A DNA stretch of 64,000 nucleotides from Manihot esculenta (taxonomy: Eukaryota > Streptophyta > Magnoliopsida > Malpighiales > Euphorbiaceae), in the NCBI RefSeq assembly GCF_001659605.2, contig NC_035178.2, positions 7,203,213 through 7,267,212 of the forward strand, in the 5' to 3' direction. Under the pieces are notes generated by a model, which was not told the origin of the DNA, searched no databases, and saw nothing but the letters and a program-made list of their open reading frames with translations. Every line of letters starts with the position of its first letter. The first letter of the stretch is position 1. Of this stretch, positions 53,087-64,000 are shown piece after piece. A program made the position numbers and the translations under genes.

Positions 53087-55196
53087 TCAACAAGAGTCCT
53101 CTAAAATGCTTAGAATATCGGATCGTTGTTCGTCTGTTAGTTCTGTTGGGAATTCAACTAGGAAGACAATTTTTAAATTTCCTCTCTTTCCATGCTCTTT
53201 TGCGATTGACATACCTTGTCCTCTGATGATCTTCTCATATCCAGGGTAAATTATATCATCAATCATCAAACTCATGTTCTCTCCACCAAGCAACGGGATC
53301 GAAATTTCGCAGCCTGTAAGAGCCTTTAACAGGGAGATTTCTATTACTATCTCCAAGTTATCTCCTTCTCTCTGAAATAGATGATGCCTTTTCTCAGCAA
53401 TTACAAAAATTATGTCTGCTGGGCAAGTTCCAGGTCTCTCATTTCCCATTCCTTCAAATGTGATCTTTGTTCCCTTTTTCCATCCTGGCTTCACATCTAT
53501 TATCAGTATTTCCTCTTCTTGAACAATTTGCCTGCCAAAATCCCAAATAGACATGACATTGATATAAACGAAAACGACTACCTAGTCGTTCCAGGCTTTT
53601 CAGGTTTCAGAAACAGATAAAAACACAGAACTGTTGAATCTTAAAAACCTTAAAACAGACATGGGAACAAAGTACAAACCCTGTATTTGTAAGAACATCT
53701 CTTGTAACCTTGATCTTCTTCATGCATCCATAACAAAGCTCCTCCAACGTGCACTCGAGATTTTTATGAACTGCTGGAGGTTTCACCATTCCTGTTGAAT
53801 TCGAAAACATTATATGTGTAGAGCTCCTCTTGCTTGCATCTCTTGAAATAGGTAAACTGTTGCGATGATTAGGTTCGGTGCTTCCCTTGCTTTTGCTTCT
53901 GCGCAGAAATGATGGTGTTGGAGAGGGACTCCTTCGGCTCCCGTTTCTTGATAAAGATGAACATACATTTGGAAAACAGCTATCCATGCTTTTGTGCTTG
54001 TAACAATCTCCAGGACTTGCAGGATTTTCGCTTCTCACACTATCAGCATTATATCTGAAGCTGTGCACTGCATTCATTGTTTCCTCCTCTTCTTTTTCCT
54101 CACCAAGGCACTGCAAGATAGAGGTAAATTTAGGTTTTTTGCCCAATCAGGGTTAATAAAAAAATTAATCCGGATTTTGGAAATTTTTTTTCTCAAATCA
54201 GGACATTTTGCCACAAAGCTGCATCATGTTGATGTGGTAATACTTAATGCATTTTATAGATACGGTAAGTGATAAAATATATATATATATATATATAAAT
54301 AACCTTGCCACTGTAAGATTATTTTAGTTAAAAAAATGAAAATTTCTAATAGATTTCTAGATTTGTAGGAAATTTATTAGTTTATTTTTATTTTAAAATC
54401 ATTTAATTAAAATATTTTTATCTTTTTAAAATCAAACTCTTTAATATTTTTATAAAAAAATTATTATAAAATTTATTTTATTCTTGATATAAGGAATAAA
54501 ATAGTATAAATATTTAAAACTATAAAAATTAAATAATTTATGTAATAAAAATTATATAAAATACATAATATACATATTTGAAATAATTAGTAATTTTTTT
54601 TAACGAAAGTACTAAATAATTAGATTTTTTAAAAAATATATAAATTGAATAAATTTAAAATAAATATGAATTAGTAAATTTTTAAAAAGTTCAAATACCT
54701 AATAGTAATTTGCTTTAAAAGAATAAACTTACCGTACCTTTCATGTGCAGTAAGCTAATTTTTTTTATTAATTAAATTTATATTACCGCATCTTACAAAT
54801 GATTCACCCTGCTTTGGAAAAAAGTTTTTTCCAAACTCGAGGAGGAAAATATAGGCAAAAGGTTCGGTAAATTTGTTTTTTTCTAGAATTTCATAAACGA
54901 GCTATGATGACGAAGTTAAAACATTCTGGAATCTTGTTCATCTTTAATGATATGATTATATAATTATTTTTTCTTACCTCAGCAGTTTTCTGGGTGGCTG
55001 CTTGAGATTTTGCTTCTAGTTCAGCTTTCCTGCCAGGAGAATGGGATGATGTTGAAGGTGATTTCTTAAAGCTACACCATTTTTTGATTGCTGATAAATC
55101 AAGTTTACAAAAATCTTTAACGCCGAGACAATTATTCTTTTGCTCAGAAATTGAGGAACCTGTTTGTAAGCCAAGAATCTGAGGAGGATCTACCAT
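53087..55196 (-). CDS. DnaJ/Hsp40 C-terminal-domain protein lacking a J domain
   Basis: Three exons in phase: 55196-54978, 54110-53680, 53531-53087; 364 aa. Residues 1-185 have no J domain or HPD motif; instead there is a short Cys/Lys-containing start and a Ser/Arg-rich stretch (SRRSPSPTPSFLRRSKSKGS). Residues about 187-350 form the substrate-binding beta-sandwich of type II Hsp40 proteins (LECTLEELCYGCMKKIKV, KPGWKKGTKITFEGMGNE, ADIIFVI, HHLFQREG, PLLGGE), with weak G/F and no zinc repeats. Plants have a small group of such J-less Hsp40 peptide-binding proteins (Arabidopsis At1g44160 type). Without HPD it should not stimulate Hsp70; it may hold clients or pair with true DnaJ proteins. Convergent with ALDH3, stops 390 bp apart. 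Confidence 0.88.
54111..54977 (-). other. Intron 1 of the J-less DnaJ-like gene
   Basis: GAG|GTAAGA ... ATCTTGCAG|TGCC. AT-rich, with a (TA)n run at about 54276-54296. No other gene is seen. Confidence 0.8.
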
Positions 55197-55799
55197 TAGA
55201 AAGAGAGAAAAAAAGAAAACAAGAAAAAAGAGAAAAAGAACGAGAGAAAGAGAAGGAGATGATGATTCAGAGGACTAAACCACAAGAATTCATGGCAAGC
55301 CAAACATGGAGGATTTGTTGAGGCCTTTAATTAGCAGCATCCGTTGTCAGAAGATTGAATGGCTAATCTTAACTCCAGCCTTTTGCATTATTGAATAATA
55401 ATTTTTTAAAAACAGAAAAGAAAAGCTAAAATGAAGAAAAAGAAAAAATCGGGATAAGAACAAGGACTTTCATTTCCATATTTTTAGAAGGTGGTTTTTT
55501 TTTTATTCTTTTTTCAAATATTTTTTCCCTTTTTATTTGCCATATATCTTTCAATGGCAGAGTTACGTTTTTTTTTTTAGTAATTTATAATATAACCTTT
55601 AAAATTTAATAAAATTCATAATTTAATTCCACAAATAATTTAATTTCTAAAATTTTATTCTATTAACAAAATAATTATTCTATTAAAATTCAGAATATAA
55701 CAATTTACTTTCAAATTTTATTTTTTATAACAACTTAATAATTTAGTAATATGATTTTGATATTTGTAATCCCACCAAACTTCACCACTTAGGTCATGT
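55197..55799. other. Upstream region of the DnaJ-like gene
   Basis: A purine-rich plus strand (GAGAAAGAGAAAAAG...) next to the ATG at 55196 is a CT-rich leader on the coding strand. No TATA box is obvious. The rest is AT-rich up to the LINE. Confidence 0.4.
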
Positions 55800-56097
55800 C
55801 AGTTGGGTTTAAGCCCTTTCTCTGAAGACTTGGTCTTCTGTTTGATTCTTAAAATCTGTTTTTGTCTTAGCTCTTAGTCTGTTCCTTGTTCTTTTTGACA
55901 TCAGTTCAGCTCCTTCTTCTCTCCTCTCCATTCATACAGTCTTTCTTCCAAACACCTCCCCTCGTCCTTTACTCTCAACAACCTCCACCAACCACCTTTC
56001 CCTTCACCCCTTTTCCATCTTAATAGAGAAAGAAATTAGTGAGTTATTAGCCCTAACAGAAAATCTCCACTGTAGGGAACCTACTCTAACTCTAGAA

Positions 56098-57631
56098 ATG
56101 GACAGCATTCAAGTCTCACAGGCTCGAGAATTGGTGCTGGTAGGTAAATCAATGGCAGGAAAGTCTTTCAGCGCTAACACCATCAAAACCATTCTCCCTC
56201 AAATTTGGCAGAATATTAATGAAGTACAAGTGGAACTTAGAGGTAACAATATGTTCATTTTCCGTTTCACAACCTCAAGAACAGACCTTGGACAATACAT
56301 AACTACCTGCTGGTTCTCAGAGAATGGCCCCCACAGCTGTCATTTGAGGAACTCTCCTTGGATTGCTAACCCTTTTGGGTTCAGGTGTTTGGTCTGCCAC
56401 CCAACACTATAACTTCTCTCAACGCTAATTCTCTTGGAAATTTTCTAGGGGGTTTCATTGAACAAGATCTATCTCAACTATCCTCCCTAAGATTCCGATG
56501 TTCTGAGAATTCGGGCCTCCATTCCTCTCACCAAACCCTTCCTAACAGGGTTTCATAGGAGGAAAGAAGACGGGACAATCCAATGGGTCAATTTTAAATA
56601 TGAATGCCTACCAGACCTATGCTTTAACTGTGGAATGGCTGGTCATTTTAGCGCATCTTGCCAAATTTAGAGATTGCCATCTGAGCACAAAGCAAGTGGA
56701 AGGAGATTGGCATTCGGACCATGGATGAAAGTCCTCTCACCAAGAAGGACAAGGGAAACAAAAATGACGCTTCCATCCGCCGCCAGCATTACCTTACAGA
56801 TTGATGTCACCACAAACATTAATCGACCATTTCAAGAGGCCTTACCAGATCAGATTCAAGAGCGAATTAAGGAGGCACCTCGGGTACCGTCCAACGGTAA
56901 TGAGGTGACTGGAAATGCTATCGTTGAAGCTCCTGCAACGGATTTAATGCATTTACCAATTCTGGAAAAAAGCTTTACATTAGAGATCCCAAAAGTCAGC
57001 TGCAGCTCCAAATCTGTTCCCTCGAGCAGTGCACCCTTTTTCCTTTCAAAGCATAAGAATTTGAACCTATCTCTATCTCCTGATGAGATTCCTCAGTTAT
57101 TTAAGGAATATCTTCAAACAATTGGGAAGTCCAAGGTGGATGTGCAAGGACTTTTCAAAACCTTTCCTTTTCTATGCAATTACCTATGTCTTCAAACCTT
57201 AAATGTTTTTGCATGCTCTCAGCTAGACAAAGAAGATGGTGATAAGACCTTTACCAGAGGAAAAACAGGTTGGGCTAATAAATCTCTGGAAGCCAAAGTC
57301 GCTGGTATGGCCCAGGAACCCCCTTCAAGCCCAGCCCATCTCCTTGTTGCCAGATCCTGAATTGAATCGTGGTGGACAGACCACTCTTACTGACTCCAGA
57401 TCTGAAGGCCACCAGCCCACTGGATCTTTCCTTTCAGAATTTAGGAAGACTCCTACTCAGGCCCATTGTGGTGAGAAATGGCATAATCGGAAATTGGAGT
57501 TTCTGTCCAAATGTCCACTGTTAAGAATTGAGAAGAAGGTTTTGGGACCAGAAGACTTTATGACTTTCGACCAGTTGATTCATCTCGCTGCCTTCTTGGT
57601 AGGAAAGGAAGAAAAGGTAACAATTGCCTAG
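56098..57631 (+). pseudogene. LINE ORF1 (nucleic-acid-binding), frameshifted
   Basis: Starts MDSIQVSQARELVLVGK (56098-56412), resembling the DUF4283 domain of plant LINE/retro zinc-knuckle proteins. It continues in another frame to a CCHC knuckle CFNCGMAGHFSASC (about 56621-56662), then, after a stop at 56668, in frame 56674-57360 and again shifted to 57631. In intact LINEs ORF1 coats element RNA. At least two frameshifts and one stop. Confidence 0.7.
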
Positions 57632-57832
57632 AAATCAGAAGAAAAGTACCAGTTCCAGTGTTATTGTAAAGGAAATTGATGTACAGGAGACCAGGAACTT
57701 GATCACCACATTCCTGTGGCTAATTTGAAGAGAACGGGAGTTGCACTTGAAGCGGATGGAAAGGGTAAGAAATCTTGTTATTCTTCTACTGAGGTGGAGG
57801 AGGCCAGCCCGAATTGGTCCCACAGTCATCAA

Positions 57833-59425
57833 TGAAGTTCTTGTGCTGGAATTGTCAGGGGTATGGTGAATCCCTTGACAATCCATAATATCGAAGGGAT
57901 TTGCTCATCCCATTCCCCCTAATTTTTTGTTTCTAGTGGTTTCTTTGAGGCGTTTGTGGTTGATTCTTGGGGAGCTTCTGGTGGTTTATGTGTGGCCTGG
58001 AAAAGTGATATGTCAGTCTCCTTAGTGAAATACAGTTCCTTTTTTATTCATGTAGAAATTGTTGATTTAGCAAAAAATGTCTCTTGGAATACAATCCTGG
58101 TCTATGCAAGTTGTGAACATCAGGAAGGTTAAAGGCAGCTAAAATTTCTCCTTGAATACAAAAATGGTCTTTCTGAACCCTTTATCTTCCTGGGAGATTT
58201 CAACTGTGTGTTATGGTCTTGGGAAAAGTCAGGTGGTGAGGAGCTATCTGAAAATATTGCTCAGGTTTTCAGAAATTTTGTATCTCAGGCTGCACTAATG
58301 GATGTATCGAGTCCTGGTTTCATACAATTGGCTTTCACTTTATCCGAATGTGTCAGTTTCCCATCTTGAAGATGTGGGGTCTGATCATAGACCATTGTTG
58401 ATTGATCTAGATCCTTATCTGCCTAAACCAAATCGTTTCTTTCGGTTTGATTCAAGATGGGTATCATCAGACACGAGATGTGATTGAAGGGGCATGGAAT
58501 TCAATCAACACATGTTTAACTCTCTTTAAAACTTTCTCAAAATTGAAAGCTTGTTGACATGCTCTCAATGGTTGGAGTAAACAGAGTAATCTTAATTTGA
58601 GAGTACGAATTGATTACATTCAAGCCCGTCTTCTGCCATGCAAGTCGAATTCATCTCAGGTTGATTTTGAACTGATCCGGGGGTTGGAAAAAGAGCTAGC
58701 CATAGAAGTTCGTAGGGAGGAAGAATTTTGGGAACAGAAGGCTTCAATCTCTTGGCTAAAATCTGGAGACAAAAATTTTGCATTCTTTCACGCTACTGCT
58801 CTCCAAGGAAGGAAGAGGAACCTGATTATGGGCCTGTCAGGGGCAATGGAAATCTGATCTCGCGGAAGTACAAAATATAGCTGAACAGTACTTCTCTTCC
58901 ATTTATACATCCACATGCCCATCTAATTTGCATATTTTCACAGAAGGGTTCCAGAGTAGAATTTCAGAGGACATTAATGCAGATCTAATTCGACTGGTGG
59001 GCATAGATGAGATAAAACGAGCTGTATTCTCCATACACCCTTCGAAAGCCCCGGGGGAGGATGGATTAACTGCAATCTTTTTTCAGCAGTACTGTGAGAT
59101 CATTGTTCCGGACTTTATCAATCACACCATCATTTCCCTTATACCAAAAGTTAAGCAAGTTCAGTATATGCGTGATCTTCGACTCATCGGGTTGTGCAAT
59201 GTTTTCTATAAGATAATTGCAAAGGTCATCACAAATAGACTTCAAATTCATATGAATTCTATCATTAGCCCCGAGCAAAATGTCTTCCTTAAGGATCAAC
59301 TAATTTCAGATAATATTTTGATTAATCACGGAGTTTTGCATAGCCTAAATCTTCGCAAGAACTGGAAGAATTTTAGGATGGCAGTCAAGCTTGATGTGAG
59401 TAAAGCATATGAGTGCATTCTAAAA
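57833..59425 (+). pseudogene. LINE ORF2 (endonuclease and partial reverse transcriptase)
   Basis: Begins MKFLCWNCQGYG at 57833, the standard start of a LINE AP-endonuclease. FLGDFNCVL (about 58190) and SDHRPLLIDL (about 58380) are its active-site motifs. Then SWLKSGDKNFAFFHA (about 58750) and RT blocks SKAPGEDGLTAIFFQ (about 59043), LIPKVKQV and RLIGLCNVFYKIIAKV, up to KLDVSKAYE. Stops and frameshifts occur before and after the SDH motif, so it is inactive. Confidence 0.8.
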
Positions 59426-60123
59426 ATTATTGTTTTTAATTTTAGAAATAATGGATTACACTAATAAATTGAATTTCAAAATAATCAATATTCATCATTT
59501 TATTATATAAAAATTAACATAATGTAATTAAATTGGTCTGACCAATTAAACCAATAAAGTTTTAAATGATTTCTATAAATAATATAATATAATTTTTATT
59601 AATTATGATATAAATTAATTGAAAGATATTACAAAATAAAGTAAAAAAATATTAAAGTTAAATTAATTAAGAAACTAAGTTCAAATGAAAACTAATTATT
59701 ATTTGAAATCTAAATAATTAAAAAATAAATTTTAAAATATTATATTAAAAATAAAATTAATTATTGTACTGTATTCTGCCAGTATATAAATAATGCTTCC
59801 ATTAGAGAGATTGTGGTTTTTGTGTTTATTGAGTATCTATTTGGCTATGGTATCTGCCTTTGGTTTTTAATTTTCTACTATTATTTATAAGATAGTGTCT
59901 TGAAAATATTAAAAAATAATTACGATAATTATAATATTTATTATTATAAAATTAAAAAATTATATATATATCAACCGATATTAAAATGAGTAGTTTAATA
60001 TTATTCTTTCTTAAAATTAAAAATTTCATATTTATAAAAAATAAATATTGTAATTTATTTTTTAGTCGCTATTATATATATATACTCCCTAATATATTTA
60101 TGAGAATTTTATATTTATTCTCT

Positions 60124-60157
<34 letters not shown>

Positions 60158-61299
60158 TTTTTGAACTTAATTATTTATCTCTCAAATATAAATAATATAT
60201 TTTTCAAGATATTATATATAATAATTTGTAAATTAAATAATTCAATTATAAAAAATTACATTTAAGACACATTAAGCAAAATTATTCAATTATAAAATAT
60301 ATATATATAATTCATCAAACATAATTATATAATTTTAAAAAATTTATTGAATAAAAATTTAAATATTTATGATAATTTATAATTATATTTAAAATTTTAA
60401 GTATTAGATAATAGAATTAATTTTTTTCTGTTTTTAATATTAAATTAAATTTTAAAAAATAAATTACAATATAATTTCTAAAATTTTATTTAGTTAATAA
60501 AATAGTTATTAAAATATATATTTTTTTTATCTCAATAATATCATTTTTTATCAATAAAATTATTTATAATTATTCAATATAATATATTTAATACCACATA
60601 TAATAAATATAAAATATATTTACTCTCAATATAAGTTTTAAATTAAAAGACTATATTCTACTAATATAAAATATAGAACTTTAATTTAATTCTAAAAATC
60701 TAGTTTTATTATACAACCTTTAAAGTTTTAGATATAAGATTTAATTAACATAACATTTTAGACTTTGCAAAAATATAAAAAATATTTACAATTTTATTAA
60801 TTTTTAAATTTAATAATGTAATTCATTTGTATTGAAGCAATACTTTATAGTATTAATTATAGCTGTCATAAAATATTGATCTGAAGATAAATTATAAATA
60901 TTAAAATAAAAAATTAATAAAAATTTTTGTACTCTCACTAAAAAAGTTAAAATAATATTAGTTATTAATTACATTTTATTTATTGTATCAATATATTTCA
61001 ATAATATTTAAAATTTTTATTTTTATTAATAACATAATATCATAAAATACTATTTTAATATAAATTAAATTATATAAATAAAAAAAAGTAAAACCACATT
61101 ATTCATATATATATATATATATTTTACATTTTTTCCCCTTAGATTTTTTTTATGAACCAATTTAAAATTACTCAATTACAAGAAATATATTTAATACCAG
61201 TCCATCAAAATTAAGTGATTTTTTAACTTAACAGTCTTTGAATTGAATAACAGCTCAAATTGGTCTGACATCCGGTAAAAAAAAAAAAAAAATAGAAAA
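59426..61299. other. AT-rich intergenic DNA
   Basis: No gene is recognised. It contains (TA)n at about 60128-60156 and again near 61107-61121. Confidence 0.6.
60128..60156. repeat. (TA)n microsatellite
   Basis: About 14 TA units. Confidence 0.9.
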
Positions 61300-62216
61300 A
61301 TTGGTCTGCCCTCCCATGTGCCTCCCGATCCAGCGATACAGGGCTCTTCCGAATTCCCATCGTCCGCGTCCAAACCGATTCCCAATCCCTGTTGCAGTTC
61401 TGCAATCTCCAGCTGCCGTAGCCGTACTACCAGCCTGAGCCGTCCGGCCTCATCTGAAGCCTCCTGCCATCCCTTCCGCCGCGTGCCCTAAGCAGTTCAG
61501 CATCTCCAGCGCCTTTCGCCTCCTTCGATTCAGACTGAACTTGCATTTATCTCTTACTTTGTCTCAGGTACATTAAAATCTTTGCCAAATTCTTAGTATG
61601 GCTTATAATAGCTCAGATTGAACCCAAAAATTCCTCACTCCCAATTCTGTGGGTTTACAATCCAAAGTCGTCCCTGCTTCACTTTAGTGTGAGATTTTTG
61701 CTAATAAACTATTTTCTGTATCACTAATTCATAGGATTTTTTTTTATTGAATTACCAATAGATTTATGATCTTGATAGTAAATTACCAATAGACTTATTG
61801 AATTGCCTAAGCTACCTATTTTGGTTTTTGGTTTCCATCACATTTGTGGTTTGGTTGGACAAAAGTTCTGAGCTTCCATTTCGTATGTGTTTTGAGTGTA
61901 TTTATTTGTGGTTAGACAGAAGCTCTGAGCTTCCTTTTTATCTGTGTTTTGAGTTTATTCATTTGTGTTTTCAATTGGAGCTCGACCTCTAGCTTCTTAA
62001 TTCTCGAGCTCAAGCTTTGTTGTTGAGCTCAGGGAGTCAATTATGTTTTTGAGCCAAGCTACAACTTGAGCTCAGAAAGATGTTAACAAGTTTCAATTGA
62101 ACCTACCTCTAATAAAGGTTTTTATAAACGAGCCTGATCTTCATAAAACTCTACTTAGCTAGTTTTATTACACCCTAAATGATCTCCTCTTCTTTGCAGA
62201 ATAGGTCGGTGGTACA
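61300..62216 (+). promoter_or_regulatory. 5' UTR with intron of the UBP26-type gene
   Basis: A GC-richer, CT-rich leader (about 61310-61567) ends TTTGTCTCAG|GTACATT. The matching acceptor CTTCTTTGCAG|AATAGG is at 62199/62200, 17 bp before the ATG. That gives a leader intron 61568-62199, which often raises expression in plant genes. Repeated GAGCTC-type phrases at 61985-62080 lie inside it. Confidence 0.6.
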
Positions 62217-63683
62217 ATGAGCCGACCAACTACACGCAGCAAAAATAAAAGACACAGACCAGATAATGTTAATATTACTTCCGAAATTTTGAGGTACTAA
62301 TGTTTGTCTTTCTTGTAGGTTGTATATTTTTTCTGCTTCATGTGCATATTCTTTTATGTATTATTTTGCATCTTGTTTGGTACTTTGTGTAGGAAAATTC
62401 ATGCTACTGGTGAAATTTCCAATGACGATGTAAATCAGTTGTACATGGTTCAGAAGCCAGTTTGTCAAGGCTGCCGTGTGAACACTAAAGATAATCCCAA
62501 CTGCTTTTGTGGATTGATTCCACCACCTAACGGGAGTCGGAAATCTGGCTTATGGCAGAAATTGTCGGATATCATTCAAGCCCTTGGTCCAGACCCATGC
62601 AAAGATCTTCGTGCTTCTGCTGATTCACCTGCTGGACTCACAAATCTGGGAGCAACATGTTATGCCAATAGCATACTACAATATCTTTACATGAATACAT
62701 CTTTCCGAGAAGGTGTTTTCTCTGTCGAACCAGAAGTACTGAAGCAACATCCTGTTTTGGATCAGCTTGCTCGGCTTTTTGCACAGTTGCATTCTAGTAA
62801 GATGGCTTTTATCGACTCAGCTCCATTTATAAAGACACTGGAGTTAGATAATGGAGTTCAGCAGGATAGCCATGAGTTCTTGACCTTACTTCTTTCCTTG
62901 CTTGAGCGTTGTCTAAACCATTCTAATGTTCTTAAAGCAAGAACTATTGTTCAAGATCTCTTCCGTGGAAGCGTGTCACATGTAACAACGTAAGGCAAAT
63001 GCTAATTTGAAAACCTTTAATAAGAATTTTGTTGTTTGGCATTTATTGATCATCCAAAAAATGTAAAAATGATCAATAATTTTTCTTTTGCACAATTTTA
63101 TTTGATGCCTCAACGATGTGAGCTATCTCTCTTCCTCTCTACTGCGATTCAGAAGATAGGGTGAATGATGACCCATTATAGAATGATAATGAGTGATAAA
63201 GTGTATATGTAGCCTTCCTTCAGAATGGAATTGAAGAGCCTAATAAACAAGGAAGAAATGAAATGTAGACGTTATGGTAACTACCACAACAAAAAAAGGA
63301 TGCATATAATTTATTCTTGAGCTTGAGAGTTCCTTTATATTGTACTAGAATTCCAAAAAGAAAGGCAAAATGTTTCTTTCAGAAGCAAACTTAGCAAATT
63401 GACCTTTCTTTTTTCTTCTGTATGCAGGTGCTCTAAATGTGGAAGAGATTCTGAAGCATCTTCAAAGATGGAGGACTTCTATGAACTGGAGTTGAATGTA
63501 AAAGGGTTGAAAAGCTTAGATGAGAGTTTGGATGATTACCTTAGTGTGGAAGAGCTTCATGGCGAGAATCAATATTTTTGTGAGCTGTGTAAGGCCCGAG
63601 TTGATGCTATTCGCAGCATCAAATTAAGAACTCTGCCTGAGGTCCTGAATTTTCAGCTCAAGCGTTGTGTTTTCCTTCCAAAG
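62217..63683 (+). CDS. UBP26: Ubiquitin carboxyl-terminal hydrolase 26 (N-terminal part)
   Basis: Cysteine protease that removes ubiquitin; Arabidopsis UBP26 deubiquitinates histone H2B and is needed for gene silencing and seed development. Exons 62217-62293, 62393-62989, 63428-63683, in phase; the gene continues past the right edge (310 aa seen). A basic start ([10 protein letters not shown]) suits a nuclear protein. CQGC and CFC (residues 50-65) form a small Cys cluster. The USP Cys box [16 protein letters not shown] has catalytic Cys115 with Asn110. QQDSHEFL follows at about 190. The third exon contains CSKCGRDSE and CELCKARVD, the zinc-binding finger. The catalytic His box is not reached. 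Start chosen at [11 protein letters not shown], which matches the family N-terminus. Confidence 0.93.
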
Positions 63684-64000
63684 GTACTTTATGACGTGTT
63701 TTTGAAAGCACAATTTTGTATTTCTTTTGATTTTATTGTTAAAATTGTATGAGTTGACAGAATATTTAATTTTTTAAGGCAATTGGAAATGTAGCTTTCT
63801 TTCTTTATATACATGCATACTTGCATACATGGATATATATATATATTCACACACACACACATATCTATGTATGTATGTGTGCATGTACATTATATATGCT
63901 TTATGAGAACAATAGATGCTATATCTTGCATTTGGTTTCTTATTCAATGATTTTTCTTGAAGGAAGAAGAATGTGTTTATGGATGTGTGACTGCATTCGG
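63684..64000 (+). other. Start of UBP26 intron 3
   Basis: CCAAAG|GTACTT at 63683/63684 opens an intron with no acceptor confirmed before the end. It contains short (TA) and (CA) microsatellites at 63835-63863. Confidence 0.7.

Larger units (their letters stand above)
55800..59425 (+). mobile_element. LINE (non-LTR retrotransposon), truncated in RT
   Basis: Pyrimidine-rich 5' leader (about 55800-56090), ORF1 remnants with DUF4283-like and CCHC parts, then ORF2 with endonuclease and the first half of reverse transcriptase. Similarity stops abruptly after KLDVSKAYE at about 59420; the catalytic YADD region, RNase H and poly(A) tail are missing, and AT-rich DNA follows. LINEs normally lose their 5' end, so loss of the 3' half indicates a later deletion. 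Confidence 0.85.

Overview
This window is nuclear DNA of a flowering plant, almost certainly a eudicot. Genes are widely spaced and rich in GT-AG introns, the intergenic DNA is very AT-rich, and a large share is transposon sequence of plant type (hAT, Tat-lineage Ty3/Gypsy, LINE, MITEs). The proteins look like those of Malpighiales such as Euphorbiaceae, but that is an impression, not a test.

Four host genes were reconstructed exon by exon, and every junction keeps the reading frame. They are a chloroplast stromal ascorbate peroxidase (minus strand, 14085-18858, 11 coding exons, 359 aa); a class-3 aldehyde dehydrogenase of ALDH3H1 type (plus strand, 42757-52697, 10 exons, 493 aa); a DnaJ C-terminal-domain protein without a J domain (minus strand, 53087-55196, 3 exons, 364 aa), convergent with ALDH3; and the first 310 residues of a UBP26-type ubiquitin protease (plus strand, from 62217), which runs off the right edge. 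Peroxidase and ALDH3 both act in oxidative-stress detoxification, but they lie 24 kb apart with transposons between, so no functional cluster is implied.

The rest is a layered transposon landscape. From the left: a hAT element with an intact 690-aa transposase (5' end outside the window) sits inside the 5' LTR of an old, internally deleted Tat-like element (3619-8693), which ends against a related LTR in the opposite direction. After the peroxidase gene and AT-rich spacer comes a very young Tat-lineage element (23409-36901, minus strand). It has a 5-bp TTTAT target duplication, LTRs that differ by one substitution and two homopolymer indels, a 1653-aa Gag-Pol frame, a 113-bp tandem repeat array and a spliced three-exon gene on the opposite strand. 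Around it are three copies of a low-copy unit that may hold gene-exon relics. ALDH3 intron 1 carries a small non-autonomous LTR element that itself has a hAT-type insertion with a 9-bp direct repeat; intron 8 has an 89-bp tandem duplication and intron 9 a foldback MITE with about 80-bp inverted ends. A LINE that lost its 3' half lies between the DnaJ-like gene and UBP26.

The best lead is the shared plan of the two Tat elements: gag(-pol), then a tandem-repeat block, then an antisense gene, then the LTR. In the young copy the antisense gene is intact and spliced, and its module is partly duplicated behind a relic LTR end, which suggests a chimeric origin of the 3' region.
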